From: Pyrus communis
Taxonomy: Eukaryota; Streptophyta; Magnoliopsida; Rosales; Rosaceae
Direction: 5' to 3'
DNA: 64,000 nt
Assembly (NCBI RefSeq): GCF_963583255.1
Contig: NC_084817.1
Location: 18,333,989-18,397,988, forward strand
Shown piece by piece: positions 12,348 to 23,265 of the stretch. Both the position numbers and the translations under genes were made by a program. The notes beneath the pieces are model-generated. The model saw nothing but the letters and a program-made list of their open reading frames with translations. It was not told the DNA's origin and ran no database searches. The stretch's first letter is position 1; each line of letters starts with the position of its first letter.

Positions 12348-13445
12348 ATGAAGGGAAGGGAAGCCAAAGGAGCGCTCTCAGCTGATCTCTTGGTATGTTT
12401 TCCTTCAAGAACCAATCTAAAACTCATGCCAAAGCCAATTTGCAGTCCAGCGAGGCCTTCGGAGCCCAACAACCGCCACCACCACCATCCCCACCACCAC
12501 CAACAGCTCGTGAAGAAAACGAGCATTGGGAAAAGTGGTCTTGGCCACGCCAGTCCTCTGCTGTGGACCAAGACTAAGCATGCGGACTCAGAGAACTCCG
12601 AGCCCACCTCCCCAAAAGTCACCTGTGCCGGACAAATCAAAGTCCGGCACAGGTCTGGCTCATGCAAAAGCTGGCAAACAGTGATGGAAGAGATAGAGAG
12701 AATTCACAACAAAAAACAGAGGAAACAGAAGAGGCCCAATTGGGCTGAGGCTCTTGGGTTCAAGAAAGAAGTCATGCAATTCTTGACTTGCTTGCGAAGC
12801 ATTAGGTTCGATTTTCGGTGTTTCGGTTCTTTTCCTCACGAATCCGGTATTACTTCTGAGGACGAAGAAGACGAAGAAGAGGAAGAAGAGAACAGAGACC
12901 GTCGAGAAAACCATGTGGGTGGTGAGGGAATTAGTGACGGTGGTGACCAGAGTAGCTCAAGCACTGTGTTTTCTAAGTGGTTCATGATTTTACAGGAAAA
13001 TCAGAGTAATGGGTTTTGTAAAGAGGACAAGAAAAAGAGAAACTGTACGCCAAATTTCGATGATGATGTCGGAATTGGATCAACTTCTGAAGCTCCGGCA
13101 GCGGCCGTTCCACCGCCGAATGCTCTGTTGCTAATGAGGTGCAGGTCCGCCCCTGCAAAAACATGGCTGGAAGAGAAAGAAGACAAAGATGAGGAGGAGG
13201 AGGAGGACGACGACGAAGATGAAGAAAAAGAAGGAGAAAATGGAATGGAGAAAGAGGAGAAAAAAGCAAAAGTTACACTGAGGAGTTTAATGGAGGAAGA
13301 CAAGCAGAACAAAAAATTGGAGAACTTGGTGGCGATGGCATATGATTCTGATTTCTACAACATTTCATCAGACATTGCAAAGGAGACGTGGGTTGTTGGT
13401 GGATTGAAGGAAGCAATTTCCAGGAGTCGAAGTTGGAAGAGATGA
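12348..13445 (+). CDS. Plant acidic protein of unknown function (protamine-P1-like family name)
   Basis: Single-exon frame of 365 residues. Conserved-looking blocks are SPKVTCAGQIKVRHR (about 88-102), KSWQTVMEEIERIHN (about 107-121), and LLLMRCRSAPAKTWLEE (about 257-273), followed by two long Asp/Glu tracts (about 170-181 and 273-300) and a C-terminal NISSDIAKETWVVGG...SRSRSWKR tail. A His-rich run (HHHHPHHHQQ) lies near residue 44. These blocks recur, as I recall, in small plant families annotated 'protamine P1 family' or uncharacterised. The name says nothing about function. Acidic tracts and basic patches suggest a nuclear or scaffold protein, which is inference. The start is the first ATG after a purine-rich leader. 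No intron signals interrupt the frame. Confidence 0.8.
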   Translation: MKGREAKGALSADLLVCFPSRTNLKLMPKPICSPARPSEPNNRHHHHPHHHQQLVKKTSIGKSGLGHASPLLWTKTKHADSENSEPTSPKVTCAGQIKVRHRSGSCKSWQTVMEEIERIHNKKQRKQKRPNWAEALGFKKEVMQFLTCLRSIRFDFRCFGSFPHESGITSEDEEDEEEEEENRDRRENHVGGEGISDGGDQSSSSTVFSKWFMILQENQSNGFCKEDKKKRNCTPNFDDDVGIGSTSEAPAAAVPPPNALLLMRCRSAPAKTWLEEKEDKDEEEEEDDDEDEEKEGENGMEKEEKKAKVTLRSLMEEDKQNKKLENLVAMAYDSDFYNISSDIAKETWVVGGLKEAISRSRSWKR

Positions 13446-13801
13446 TTTTATTTTATTTTATTTTAATTTTTAATCTCCTGCTTTGATTTGCTTTTTATTT
13501 TTTTTTATTTTTTTTTTTTGCGAGCTGTTTTGTCCACTGAATTATTCAGTGGGAAACTGGTCAATCCAAAGCTCCTTTAGTATTACTTTTGCTTCATTCT
13601 TGTTGTTCTAGATTAGTACATGTACAGCTTTTCTCTTTCTTTTTTGCTGCAAAGGGGTTTTGCCAGCATTTTACATTTTCGTCATGTATATCTTTTGCTT
13701 CAGAAATTAGAAATAGAAACTATTTGTGATTTTTAATTTTTGTCTGCTAACTGCTATTTATTACAATACACGCTGGTGCAGGGATACACTGCAATTTAAA
13801 C

Positions 13802-14018
13802 GGAGGCAGGTTGTCTGCCCTCCTATTTGGGTGTCATTCTCATACTTTTCTATTTTGTACGATCACGGTTAAGTCACGTCAACATTTTATATTGATTTTT
13901 TTTATAGAGATAATAAGACAAAAACCAATAAGAATATAAAATGTTAAAGTGGTTTAACCGTAATCGCACAAATAAAAAAAAGATGAAAATGACACCTAAA
14001 CAGGAATGTAGTGCCTCC
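13802..14018. mobile_element. Mutator-type MITE (217 bp)
   Basis: Flanked by a perfect 9-bp duplication AATTTAAAC (13793-13801 and 14019-14027). The ends match as inverted repeats: left GGAGGCAGG...GGGTGTCATTCTCAT, right reverse-complemented GGAGGCACT...AGGTGTCATTTTCAT. The inner arms GGTTAAGTCACGTCAACATTT and the facing AAATGTTAAAGTGGTTTAACC continue the hairpin. Same family as 11523-11686. Confidence 0.85.
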
Positions 14019-14595
14019 AATTTAAACGGCTAGATTAATATTATCAAAATGTATCCGTTAAATTAATCAGCTCAAATATCGATGCACTGTAAAATTTAGA
14101 CTTTCAGGGAATTAAGTGCAAAACATGTGTGTGTGTGTTTGTGTTTTAGACATACAGGTGAGTGTTGAACCAAGGAGAATGTTCCAAGTAGAAAAAGGAC
14201 TGACATTTAGTCAGAATTGTAGGACCAAGAAACATGACAAGCAACTCTGAGTAACCCTAGAGGGATTCTCAGAGCAGCACCTTCCTCATGTGGAGTATGA
14301 TCAGTCTACCAAAACTCCAAACGTAGTATGAACAAAAAGATAATCTTCAAATGGATTCCTAACTGCTCATTTAGAGTGAGAATTAATGTCATTTTGTCAC
14401 TTTTTCTATGCATGCAAGTAAGTTCTATCTAAACATAAATGGGTCTACAATGTGATTAATAAGTTTGTCTACATTGTTATCTTTTGACGATTACGTGCAT
14501 GTTATCCATCTGTCCTACAGTTTGTCACAATTGCTATGTTTTTATCACTCTTCTTAAATGCATATTGTTTTTTGTTTTATTGTTATTACCTTATA

Positions 14596-14740
14596 TTTGC
14601 ATGTGCTCTAATATTCTAATGGATGAGGCGTTGAGTTTTTATCTATGCGTTCTGGGTTTGAAATTCTCCCTCTCCTAAAGTAGTGTAATAATTTCGAATC
14701 CTATCCCCTCCCCTTAGTATTTTTTTTTTTTAAATAAAAA
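14596..14740 (+). mobile_element. tRNA-derived SINE (family B)
   Basis: Bounded by a perfect 17-bp duplication ATTGTTATTACCTTATA (14579-14595 and 14741-14757). It contains ATGGATGAGGCGTTGAG (box A-like) and CTGGGTTTGAAATTCTCC (box B-like), then a pyrimidine-rich CCTATCCCCTCCCC and an A/T tail. The same order of motifs occurs at 31221-31364. Confidence 0.88.
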
Positions 14741-14757
14741 ATTGTTATTACCTTATA

Positions 14758-17489
14758 GGCCTTTTCTTTAGTAAAACTAAGTCATATCTTAATAGATAAG
14801 CATTCTATAATGTAATTGTTCCAATCTTTCTATATGCATGTTTTCCATTTGCCCCAAATTTGTCTTCACGATTACTTGTTTGCCAATCTTCACAAATGCG
14901 TATTATCCATTTATCAGGTGTTATTTACTCTTAGATCTCATCTTTAGTATAAGTGATTTCAAACTTAATAAAATTTTACCTAAATGATTACATTTTTGTC
15001 ACTCCTGCTACAAGTTCAAATCTCCTACACGCAAAATCTTTTGTAACTTGTATCATTAAGTGACACATGTCATTTTCGTTTAGTTTATCTTTAATATATT
15101 AATGAATGATCATGTGTTAACAAATAAGATATATCACAAAGAGACTACAAAAAAAGTTTGAAGAAAAATTTGAGTGCAGAAGATTTGAACTCTCTTGCTG
15201 CATGCATATTATCCACTTTTTTCATGTTTTTAACTTGTACAATAAGCCCCAAAAATAAAACTCAGTCAAAATGTTGCCTATATTGGGACGAAGCCGAAAT
15301 TTGTGGCTAAATCTCTATGTATCAGGTCCAGATCGCAATGAAGACCCAAAAGTGAAATTCAAAGAAACGGTTGGACCACGAGCCCAATTGGAGGGCATAG
15401 CGTAACTTGGTGCAATCAGTAGTGCAACAACGTAAGTTGTATGTAATTGTGTCATGGACTTTACATTCTTCAAAGAACCACATTTGTGAAACCCTTGACA
15501 AAATAAAATATTCCAAAGAACACACATTTTTTCAGTTGTATAAGAGCAATCATATGATTGATCAACTATAATCACTGTTACGACTCAAAAATTTCACCTA
15601 AAAGCCTAATTATATTCGGAAGCCTAGTCATTATATTTTCATAGCAAACCAAACTCAAATTCAAGCGTAAAGTGCAAAGGGTATGCAAATTCACAATCAT
15701 GCCATGCCAAAAAAAAAAATGATAATTCATAATACGGACAGTCAATAAATTTGCGCTAAACCCATACAAAACCACGTGTATTCATCATGTCAGGCTATAT
15801 CGAAACAAGTTTATAATATTAATACATTAACATTTTAATTCTAATCACGCCAAGTTACTCTTCACCCAACACGCTTAACTAGGCCCAATCCACATAATGG
15901 GACTTGCCAAGTGGGTTGTAGTGTAGACAAGTTATGAATGTCCATTGGGTCTGTATGGAATTAAAGATTGTGAAGGTTTTGGGCTGCTTGAGAGCACCAA
16001 AGTCCAAACCCACAACTTTAAGAAGGATGTGAGACATAATTTCTTACTTTTTCCTTACAAACCTACTAAAAGACTTCAAACCCAACCATATTCAAAACCC
16101 ACTTTCCCTGGATTCATGCGTTGACATAATCCAACCTTGAACCTTACACCCCGTTTTAACGTGCAAGAAGAAACTTACCAATTTAAGCTCGCATAGGAAA
16201 CCAAGAGAGAAAATGGAGAAGGAGCGTAGCCAAAGATTGAGTTTTGCTATGAGATTTGGTGCACGAAAGGAGGGATTATGAGCAGAACGCACGAGGCTAC
16301 CAACACTCTACAATACAAATCAAAAGAGGCATTATGTGGCTGCAACAATGGAAAAAAAAGAAGAAAGGAATGCTTAACAACACACGAAAAAGAAAGAAAA
16401 CCAAGGATTCTCTAGCTGGGACTTTGAGGAACTCCTGCGCCTATAAATTCAAGCCATTAGCGCGCTTGGAAGGCATATAACGCACCAAGCAGAGCAAGTG
16501 AACTCTAAGTGCTGTAAAACCCTAATTTGAGCCTTAGCATTTCTTTTATTCTGATATTTTCCATAAGCCTCCTTTATCCCTCAAAATTACCAACCCAGTA
16601 GAAACCTTAATTCGCCACTTCAAAATCAACAACCATCAACGATATATCTCTTATGCCAAACTATTGGACTTTTAGCTCCCAACACATCATTCAGGCAATT
16701 CATAATTTGTTGTTCAATCATTGCTAATAGGAGCTGTTGATTTATTTAAAAGTTGTTACTAAACAAGTTTTCATTATTCTTTTTTTTTTTTTAAACAAAA
16801 AACTGAAAGTATTAACGAGACAAGTTTTTAATTTTTGTTTAAAGAAAAAGAAAAAAATGAAATAGTTATCAATAGGTCCTTAGACCATTTTCAACTCTTG
16901 GGCTAAAACCTAAAATTTAGGTAGCTTTTTTGCTCCAAGTCTTATGATCTAAATTTTTTAGTCTAAGATTATTAAAGAATAAATTTCGATTAATTTTTTT
17001 AAAGTAATTTAAAAAAAAAATATATGTAAACTATCATAATTTAATTTTTGAACATTTTAACTTAAAAATATTTAAATTCCGATAAATATTGAAAAATCAC
17101 TAAATTTGGGTGAATTTTGAGTTAAATATTTTTTTTAATTATTTGAGCTGTTGAATTTAAATTTGGGTCGTTAGATCTTTTTTTTACCGTTATATTTGAT
17201 TATATTCGATCTCAGTCATTGGATTCAATAAATCCTAGGAGAGATGCCCATGTGGGTGGGGTTCCGTTGGTGGTGCCGACACCATTTTCTGGGCTAAATT
17301 ATGGGGGGAATTGACTTTTGTTTGGTTTTTAGCTGTTAGTCCACACATGTTGGGTTCGGTTTCCGGGGGGGGGGGGGGGGGGGGAGTGGTGTGGTGGTGG
17401 GGAGGGGAATAAAACCTAAAAAATAGCATTTAGCCCAAGGTTAGGTTTGGTCTTAAAAGGTGAAATGTAAAATGAAATGGTCATCAAAC
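14758..17489. other. Intergenic, no supported gene
   Basis: AT-rich sequence with short frames. Around 16435 CGCCTATAAATTCAAG looks like a TATA box followed by a CT/A-rich leader, possibly part of an old LTR, but no partner LTR is in the window. From about 16877 to 17456 the two ends (ACTCTTGGGCTAAAACCTAAAA and, facing it, TTTAGCCCAAGGTTAGG) hint at a decayed MITE. Confidence 0.45.
17365..17384 (+). repeat. Homopolymer run of 20 G
   Basis: Twenty consecutive G, followed by AGTGGTGTGGTGGTGGGGAGGGG. Extreme in otherwise AT-rich surroundings. The length may be affected by sequencing. Confidence 0.9.
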
Positions 17490-17503
17490 ATTCCCTAAGC
17501 TCT

Positions 17504-17639
17504 ACCGCTTAGTACTACAGTTTAGTGAAAGTAAGAAGTCTTAAATTCGATCTTGCCAAAGGCGATTTGTAGACTTAACCCACATCCCATCCTATTAGTG
17601 TAGATAATATTGTTTGTGAAAAAGAAAAAAATAAAATAA
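17504..17639 (+). mobile_element. tRNA-derived SINE (family A)
   Basis: Perfect 14-bp flanking duplication ATTCCCTAAGCTCT (17490-17503 and 17640-17653). It has CGCTTAGTACTACAG at the head, AAATTCGATCTTGCC in the box B position, TTAGTGTAGATAATATTG near the 3' end, and an A-rich tail. The last motif is shared with the minus-strand copy at 9333-9511. Confidence 0.9.
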
Positions 17640-17740
17640 ATTCCCTAAGCTCTGATCAAACAAAAAGAAGTTGTAGCTCAAGTGGTTAATTAAGTGCATT
17701 TAACCTTCAACCTGATGTCCTAGTTTCGATTTTTCTGCAA

Positions 17741-17742
<2 letters not shown>

Positions 17743-17778
<36 letters not shown>

Positions 17779-17888
17779 CATCAAAATAATAAAGTTCTTG
17801 TTCGATTTCTCTACCTACTATATATATATATATATATATATATAATCATCAAAATAATAAAGTTCTTGTTCGATTTCTCTACCTACTA
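17743..17888 (+). repeat. (TA)n microsatellite and tandem duplication, unit about 70 bp
   Basis: A TA run followed by AATCATCAAAATAATAAAGT and TTCTTGTTCGATTTCTCTAC occurs twice without a visible difference outside the TA run. This indicates recent slippage or unequal exchange. A tRNA-like segment (TAGCTCAAGTGG, then AGTTTCGATT) lies just upstream at 17671-17735 and may be a SINE whose tail seeded the TA run. Confidence 0.85.
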
Positions 17889-18312
17889 TCACTTGTAGGA
17901 AAATAACAAAAATAACAGAGTTAACAGACAGTATAATATTTAAAACTTCCTCTAAATTCTAATCAATCACAATTCACTTTTCCCAGGGCACATGTTGGTG
18001 TGCAACATATGGGAGAACAAAAACCAAAGTGAAAGAAAAAAGAAAAAAAAAAAAAAAAAAAAACAATCATGAAGGTATACAAATTCAAGTCCACTCAAAT
18101 TCCCTTATTCTAAATTTCATCTATGATCACACCGATTCTCATCCCATCCTTTTCGCTTTATGTGCAGTGCAGGCAAAGTTATCAAGCAGATATGATTGGC
18201 CCAATCAATTTTTTCATGTGGCCTTCTTTTGCAAGATGTGAAGTTTCTGCTGCCAGTCACCTTATATAAACTGTAATTTTTGTTTATCTTCTGTTTAATT
18301 TAACTATCCCGA

Positions 18313-21300
18313 TCAGCTGCTATACAATTTGACTGAGCTTTCTAATAATTCATGGTTTTTGCCTGGAATTTCTTTGACCATTGATCCATTTTTGTATATC
18401 TTGAAAGCTGGGATTGTGCTCACATCCTCCATTTTGGGCAAGTAGGGGTGGTCTTCAACCTCCACCTAATTTAAACAATTACTCTGAAAGTTAAAAAAAC
18501 AATACTAATATAATCTCATTAAATATGTAGAAATAGAACTTTCATTAAAAAAAAAAAAATGTAGAAATAGAACTGGTAACAAACTTGTAGTAAAAGTAAA
18601 ATTGGAGGGGAACCAAAGTTTACAAACTTGTATTCAAAAGTAGACCGGGTTGGTTGGTGGGGTCGATGTTTTGGTTTCAGTCCAGAGAAAATCTCATACT
18701 GACATCAGTGCGATTTTTGGTCCCGGCCAAAACTAGACTATGCGCACCTTTACATTAAACCGTGATTTATAGACAACTTATTGTTTGTTTAGTGTCTCTC
18801 GTTCTACTTTTTATTAAAAGTTTACAACAAGTTCTGTTTGTGAATATTTCCTGTTGGCCGTATAATCTTAGTAATAACTAACCTTGAGAAAATTGACAGA
18901 TGGGAATCTTTTGCAGACTTGGTGCAGGGCTTGAAACACTTCCCTTTGTTTAGTTTTGTAACAAAACAGCACCACAGACATCCCTGTTGTTGAGACAATA
19001 AAGTGTTAGTTTTGTTGACTTCTTTCTAATCTACTTAAGCAGAAATTAGAACATTCAGCAGTTGGAATATACGTAAGAATATTCAGCTACCTGGGGATGT
19101 CACAAAGTGTCTAAAATGCTCATTGCTGGTAACAAGAACCAAATTTGATCCTAATTTCGCGTCTTCAACATCTTCGTCATGTTGTTTTTTAAGCTGGATC
19201 TTGGCTTCAAACAGAGCCTTTCCAACTTCCTCGTCTCCAGGAGTTTCCCGTATCAGCATCTCATAATCTTGAATTGCAGCTCTCCACCTTTCCAACTGAG
19301 AAATAGAAGTGTACTAATTAGTAAAGGGTTATTACAGACTCAATTTTTTTGTGCAGAAAGTGTGCTTGGCTTTCAAGTAACAACAATTCACCTTGGCATT
19401 GCAATCCGCGCGGCGTAGCCTGGCCTTGCTATAAGAAGGCTGCAAATCAAGTGCTGCATTGCAATCTTCAATGGCCTTTTCGAATTGACCGAGCTTAGAA
19501 CGACAAGCTGCTCGATTGCATAGTAAAATAGAATTGTGTGGATCGTGCTGTAGTCCTTGGCTATATACTACACACGCTTCCGAAAACTTTGATACCTTGA
19601 AGAGAAGGTTACCACTTACTCGGGCTGACGCAACAGCTCTAGCCCTCTTCACCACCATACCGACATTCTTGTCACATGGATTTAGCCGTTCTGCATTTTG
19701 AGCTGCACCTATGGCGTCCTCAAACCTGCCAACCCCGTAGCTCTAAGATGTTAAAATCTTGACATAACATCTTACCTGACCTAAGATAAATTACTACTAA
19801 ATTACTAATGATCAGGACGCTAAGTGTACTTAAGTTGGCTGCAAATAAATTATAGGGACCAACCTAACTTGTGATGCAATACACGACATATTTAAAATCC
19901 TATATTATATTAATTAGTACTAATTAATTAATTAATTAACTAACTAACCTGCCAGCAGCCAAGTAAACCTGAGCTCCTATCATTAACAGGTAAGCACTAT
20001 TTGCCACGCCAAAAAATTTGGTGCAAATATCAGTGCCAAAACTGGGTCGATTTTGGTAGGTGGCATAGGCTTCTTGATGTCTTTGAAGCTTCAGCAAGGC
20101 CTCAGCTTGTAAAGCAAACACCTAACCATGATTAAACAATATTAGATTAATTATTCTGATTAACAGATTAGATTAATTAACTTTTGGCATAGCTAGGGGT
20201 TGACTAAAGAAAAAAGCTAATTACCTGTGGAGCTGAATTGGCACCTGAGGAAATTGCCAGTTGGGTTTCGTTTAGCAGAACATTCCACTCTTGTAATTTC
20301 TGAGCTTCAATGCATCTGCTGAGGCATTTTTGAAGAGCCTGACATTGGTCAACGTCTTTCGAGTAAGCGTATGGACCCGAGTGCTTGTAGTGATCCAATG
20401 CTTTCTCTGCTTCTCCCAATCTAAATGACAGATTAATGTTCTTGTGTAAGCAAATGTCTTAAAAGAATTAAATATGTTACCTGAGAATTTTTGTCATGTA
20501 GGAAAATATGTTACCTGAGATATGTTGTTGCCAACCGATGATGAGCTTTGTGGTAAGAGGGTTCAATTTGGATTGCTTCTTTGCACTCGAAAACCGCATC
20601 AATGAGACGACCTAAACCAATCAAAGCTGCTGCTTTGTTGCTATAGTAGGCTGCCTTGTTTGAATCCAACGCAATTGCGCGATCATACAAACCCAAGGCT
20701 TCTTCGAATCTGTCCTCCTTGTATGCCTCATTTCCCATGGACTTCAAAACCTCAGGGTCATCGCTGTTTCTCCTCACAATGTTGCCCATCACACCATTGC
20801 CTCCTAGTTTTCCAAAGCCATTTTTTCGGCTAGGTGTGGAATTCGAGTCTTCGAGGTTTCTAGGATGATAAGCCAGAGTCTTGGTTGAGATGGCACTGGG
20901 ACTATTGCTTGCTATCTGATTGGTAAAGCCGGGCTTCCTCAAGTTCCTAGACTGTCCTGTAAAAATTAAACTACTTGAAGTGGCTTGGACTGGGGCTTCG
21001 GTTTCATTGGCTTGCTGGTGATCACTGATCTTCCTACTGAGCTCTGCAGAGCTAGCAGTGAACGCTCTTCGTAGCTTCATCTCTTTAGCCAAGTCAGGGT
21101 GCTGTGACACCTTAATTTGCCCTGCTCCATTGGATGAAAAAATTGAGCTTCTTGCAGCATCTGAATGTCTTCTTGGTTGAACCTTTTGGTGGCAAGCTGA
21201 AGGCCCTGGATGATTCAAGCTAGGCTTCCCGGCATGTTTTGAGTCCAAATTCGGAGAAGGTTTACCTGAATTCAAGGAAATTACAGTAGCACTACCCTCT

Positions 21301-21506
21301 GTGGATTCGGTTTGTTGGTTCTTGGATTCATCGTACTTTGAAGAACAATATTCACTGATTGGTGCATTCAAATCATTTGTGCTAGTATTTGAGGGTAGTG
21401 AATGAACAGATGATTTTCTAGGCCAGTAGCTACTGCACTGGAAAATCCCACCCATAAAACCACAACCCAATTCATTTCCCACCTTGTACTTTGCCATATC
21501 TGCCAT
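18313..21506 (-). CDS. TTL: TPR and thioredoxin-like (TTL) protein, seven exons
   Basis: Exons on the minus strand are 21506-20515, 20420-20225, 20121-19949, 19725-19392, 19295-19091, 18983-18883 and 18465-18313. All introns start GT and end AG, and the phases join to one frame of 717 residues ending in TGA. Residues 1-249 are Ser/Asn-rich and disordered (start MADMAKYKVGNELGCGFMGG). Residues about 250-331 hold the first TPR pair (SMGNEAYKEDRFEEALGLYD). More TPR helices follow through about 600 (GNLLFKVSKFSEACVVYSQG, NRAACRSKLGQFEKAIEDCN). The C-terminal 115 residues are a thioredoxin fold (NFLKVEVEDHPYLPKM, ISTIPAF-like VSTIPAFKIYKNG, VKEIPG) without a CxxC redox pair. Arabidopsis TTL proteins scaffold brassinosteroid signalling components and affect osmotic stress responses. 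Length and order fit the family. The exact TTL number is not assigned. Confidence 0.95.
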
Positions 21507-23003
21507 TTTTTTTCTTCTAGTTTTTGGTACCTACAGCAGAAGCTACTTATAGAAGACAGGTGTATTAAAACTCACGTTAAAAACTAATATAACATGTAGA
21601 ATTAGGATCTGTATAATAGCAGAAAACAATTAAATGAACAAGGAAAAAAGAAAGACTTGCTTAAAATATATGGGAAATATTTTTTTGAAGAGATGGCTTC
21701 ACCCCTGAAGGATTTTTTTGAAACAGAATATTATCCAGAGGGTGTTTAAATAAACTCACAGCCTCCTTAGAGTGGCTTCCAAGAAGCCAACTTTATCTTC
21801 TTTTTTCTTTTTTTTTTTTTTTTTTTTTTTGTTTTTTTTGTGAGGTTTATTTTGGTAGAGGCTGTGTGTAGGGTCAAAACCATAAACTTAATTAGCGTCT
21901 TCAAGAAAAAGGATTAGCCCCAGTATAAGACTTTTTGTTATTAGGGTTCCCAAAATCGTTATTCTAATGACCAATTGATGTGAAATATAAAAAATTAAAT
22001 TTAAATAAATATAGAATGAAGACAGGGCACAACTATTCAAAAAATTTCAGCTAAAGGTGATATGATTAGAAAATAAATAAGATTATTGAAAAAGGGACTT
22101 CTCAACCTCTTCTGGTGGCCGAGGCTCATGTTTTTGACGAAGCACGAGACGTATACCGCTGGGATGTGAGATAATTAGACAAGGATAATGTTATTCGCTA
22201 TACATTTTTACTTCACATGCATCTTTATTAATTTTTAACGATTGAAAATTAAAAGGAGTGAAAAATATAAATAGTTGTGTGTGTTGCACTACTGTTAGAC
22301 AAATTTGGAGGATGTGAGTTTAAAAAACTATGACAAGTGGCTTGTTAAATCCTTATTAATATTCAGTTGTCTTTGTTAAACTTTTGGTTAGAAACTGAGA
22401 AGTTGACCAATGCATACACCTGATAGGGAATAGCTGCAAGTCTTCTAAAATAAGCTTTCCCAATTAAATAGAATGAATCATAATAATAGAATAAATCATA
22501 CGAAAACAATAAATAGAATGAATCATACGAAAACAATGAATATAATTTTAAGTAAGAATGTGCTGGGAGAGAAAAATAGTGTTTGGTATATTTTCTTTTT
22601 AAATACAATAATCAAATTATTTTTTAGATATATCCTAAAAGCAAGAGACCAATTTTAAATCCCACACTTCAATTTTAAAAGTCATCACCCACTACGAAAA
22701 GGAAAAGGGAAGCTCAACTCACATTCGAAATTTGGTAGGTTGAAATAATATTAAGTGCTTGTAGTTCCAAAATTGAATAACTTATAGGGTAATGCATGGG
22801 AGATTAAATTTAGAAACTAAATTTACAAACTACCCTAACTTATAATATTACCCAACTTCTTCAAGAACCTAGAGTTATCAGTAATGATTACATAGGAAAG
22901 GAGCTTTGTAGATGCCATGTAGATCAAATTTGCAAATTAAATAATGTATTAGTTTAAACACGGTAATCAATATTTAAGTAGTAATTCAATCATCAATACT
23001 CAC
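21507..23003. other. Upstream region of the TTL gene and intergenic
   Basis: Holds the TTL promoter and 5' UTR on the minus strand, a T-rich run near 21806-21838, and AT-rich filler. No other gene is seen. Confidence 0.5.
22468..22548 (+). repeat. Short tandem repeat with GAATGAATCATA core
   Basis: GAATGAATCATA and ATAAATCATACGAAAACAAT recur with small changes three to four times in about 80 bases. No coding content. Confidence 0.6.
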
Positions 23004-23008
23004 ATTAT

Positions 23009-23265
23009 TGTTGTAAACATTCCTAGTTTAAGTGTGATTGTGTAAATCCTATATTAGATTTGATTCTAGTTATCCTTTCCTATTACAACTTGTATTACTT
23101 GGGGAAGAAGGAATATCTTCCCTCCTTTTACTACTATAAATATAGGCACAATGTAGGAGGGATAACAACACACATTCCCCTACAATTCTACAAACACATC
23201 TCTCTCTCTCTCTTCTCCTTGTCGCCGGCCCTCACTCTCTTTGTCAGATAAAATAGACCACAACA
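23009..23265 (+). repeat. 5' LTR of the Copia element (257 bp)
   Basis: Begins TGTTGTAAACATTCC and ends GACCACAACA. It contains a TATA box at 23135 and a (TC)n tract at about 23202-23218, the likely transcript leader. Confidence 0.95.
23135..23142 (+). promoter_or_regulatory. TATA box in the Copia 5' LTR
   Basis: TATAAATA, about 120 bases before the LTR end, in the position expected of the U3 promoter. The corresponding bases in the 3' LTR read TAGAAATA. Confidence 0.6.
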
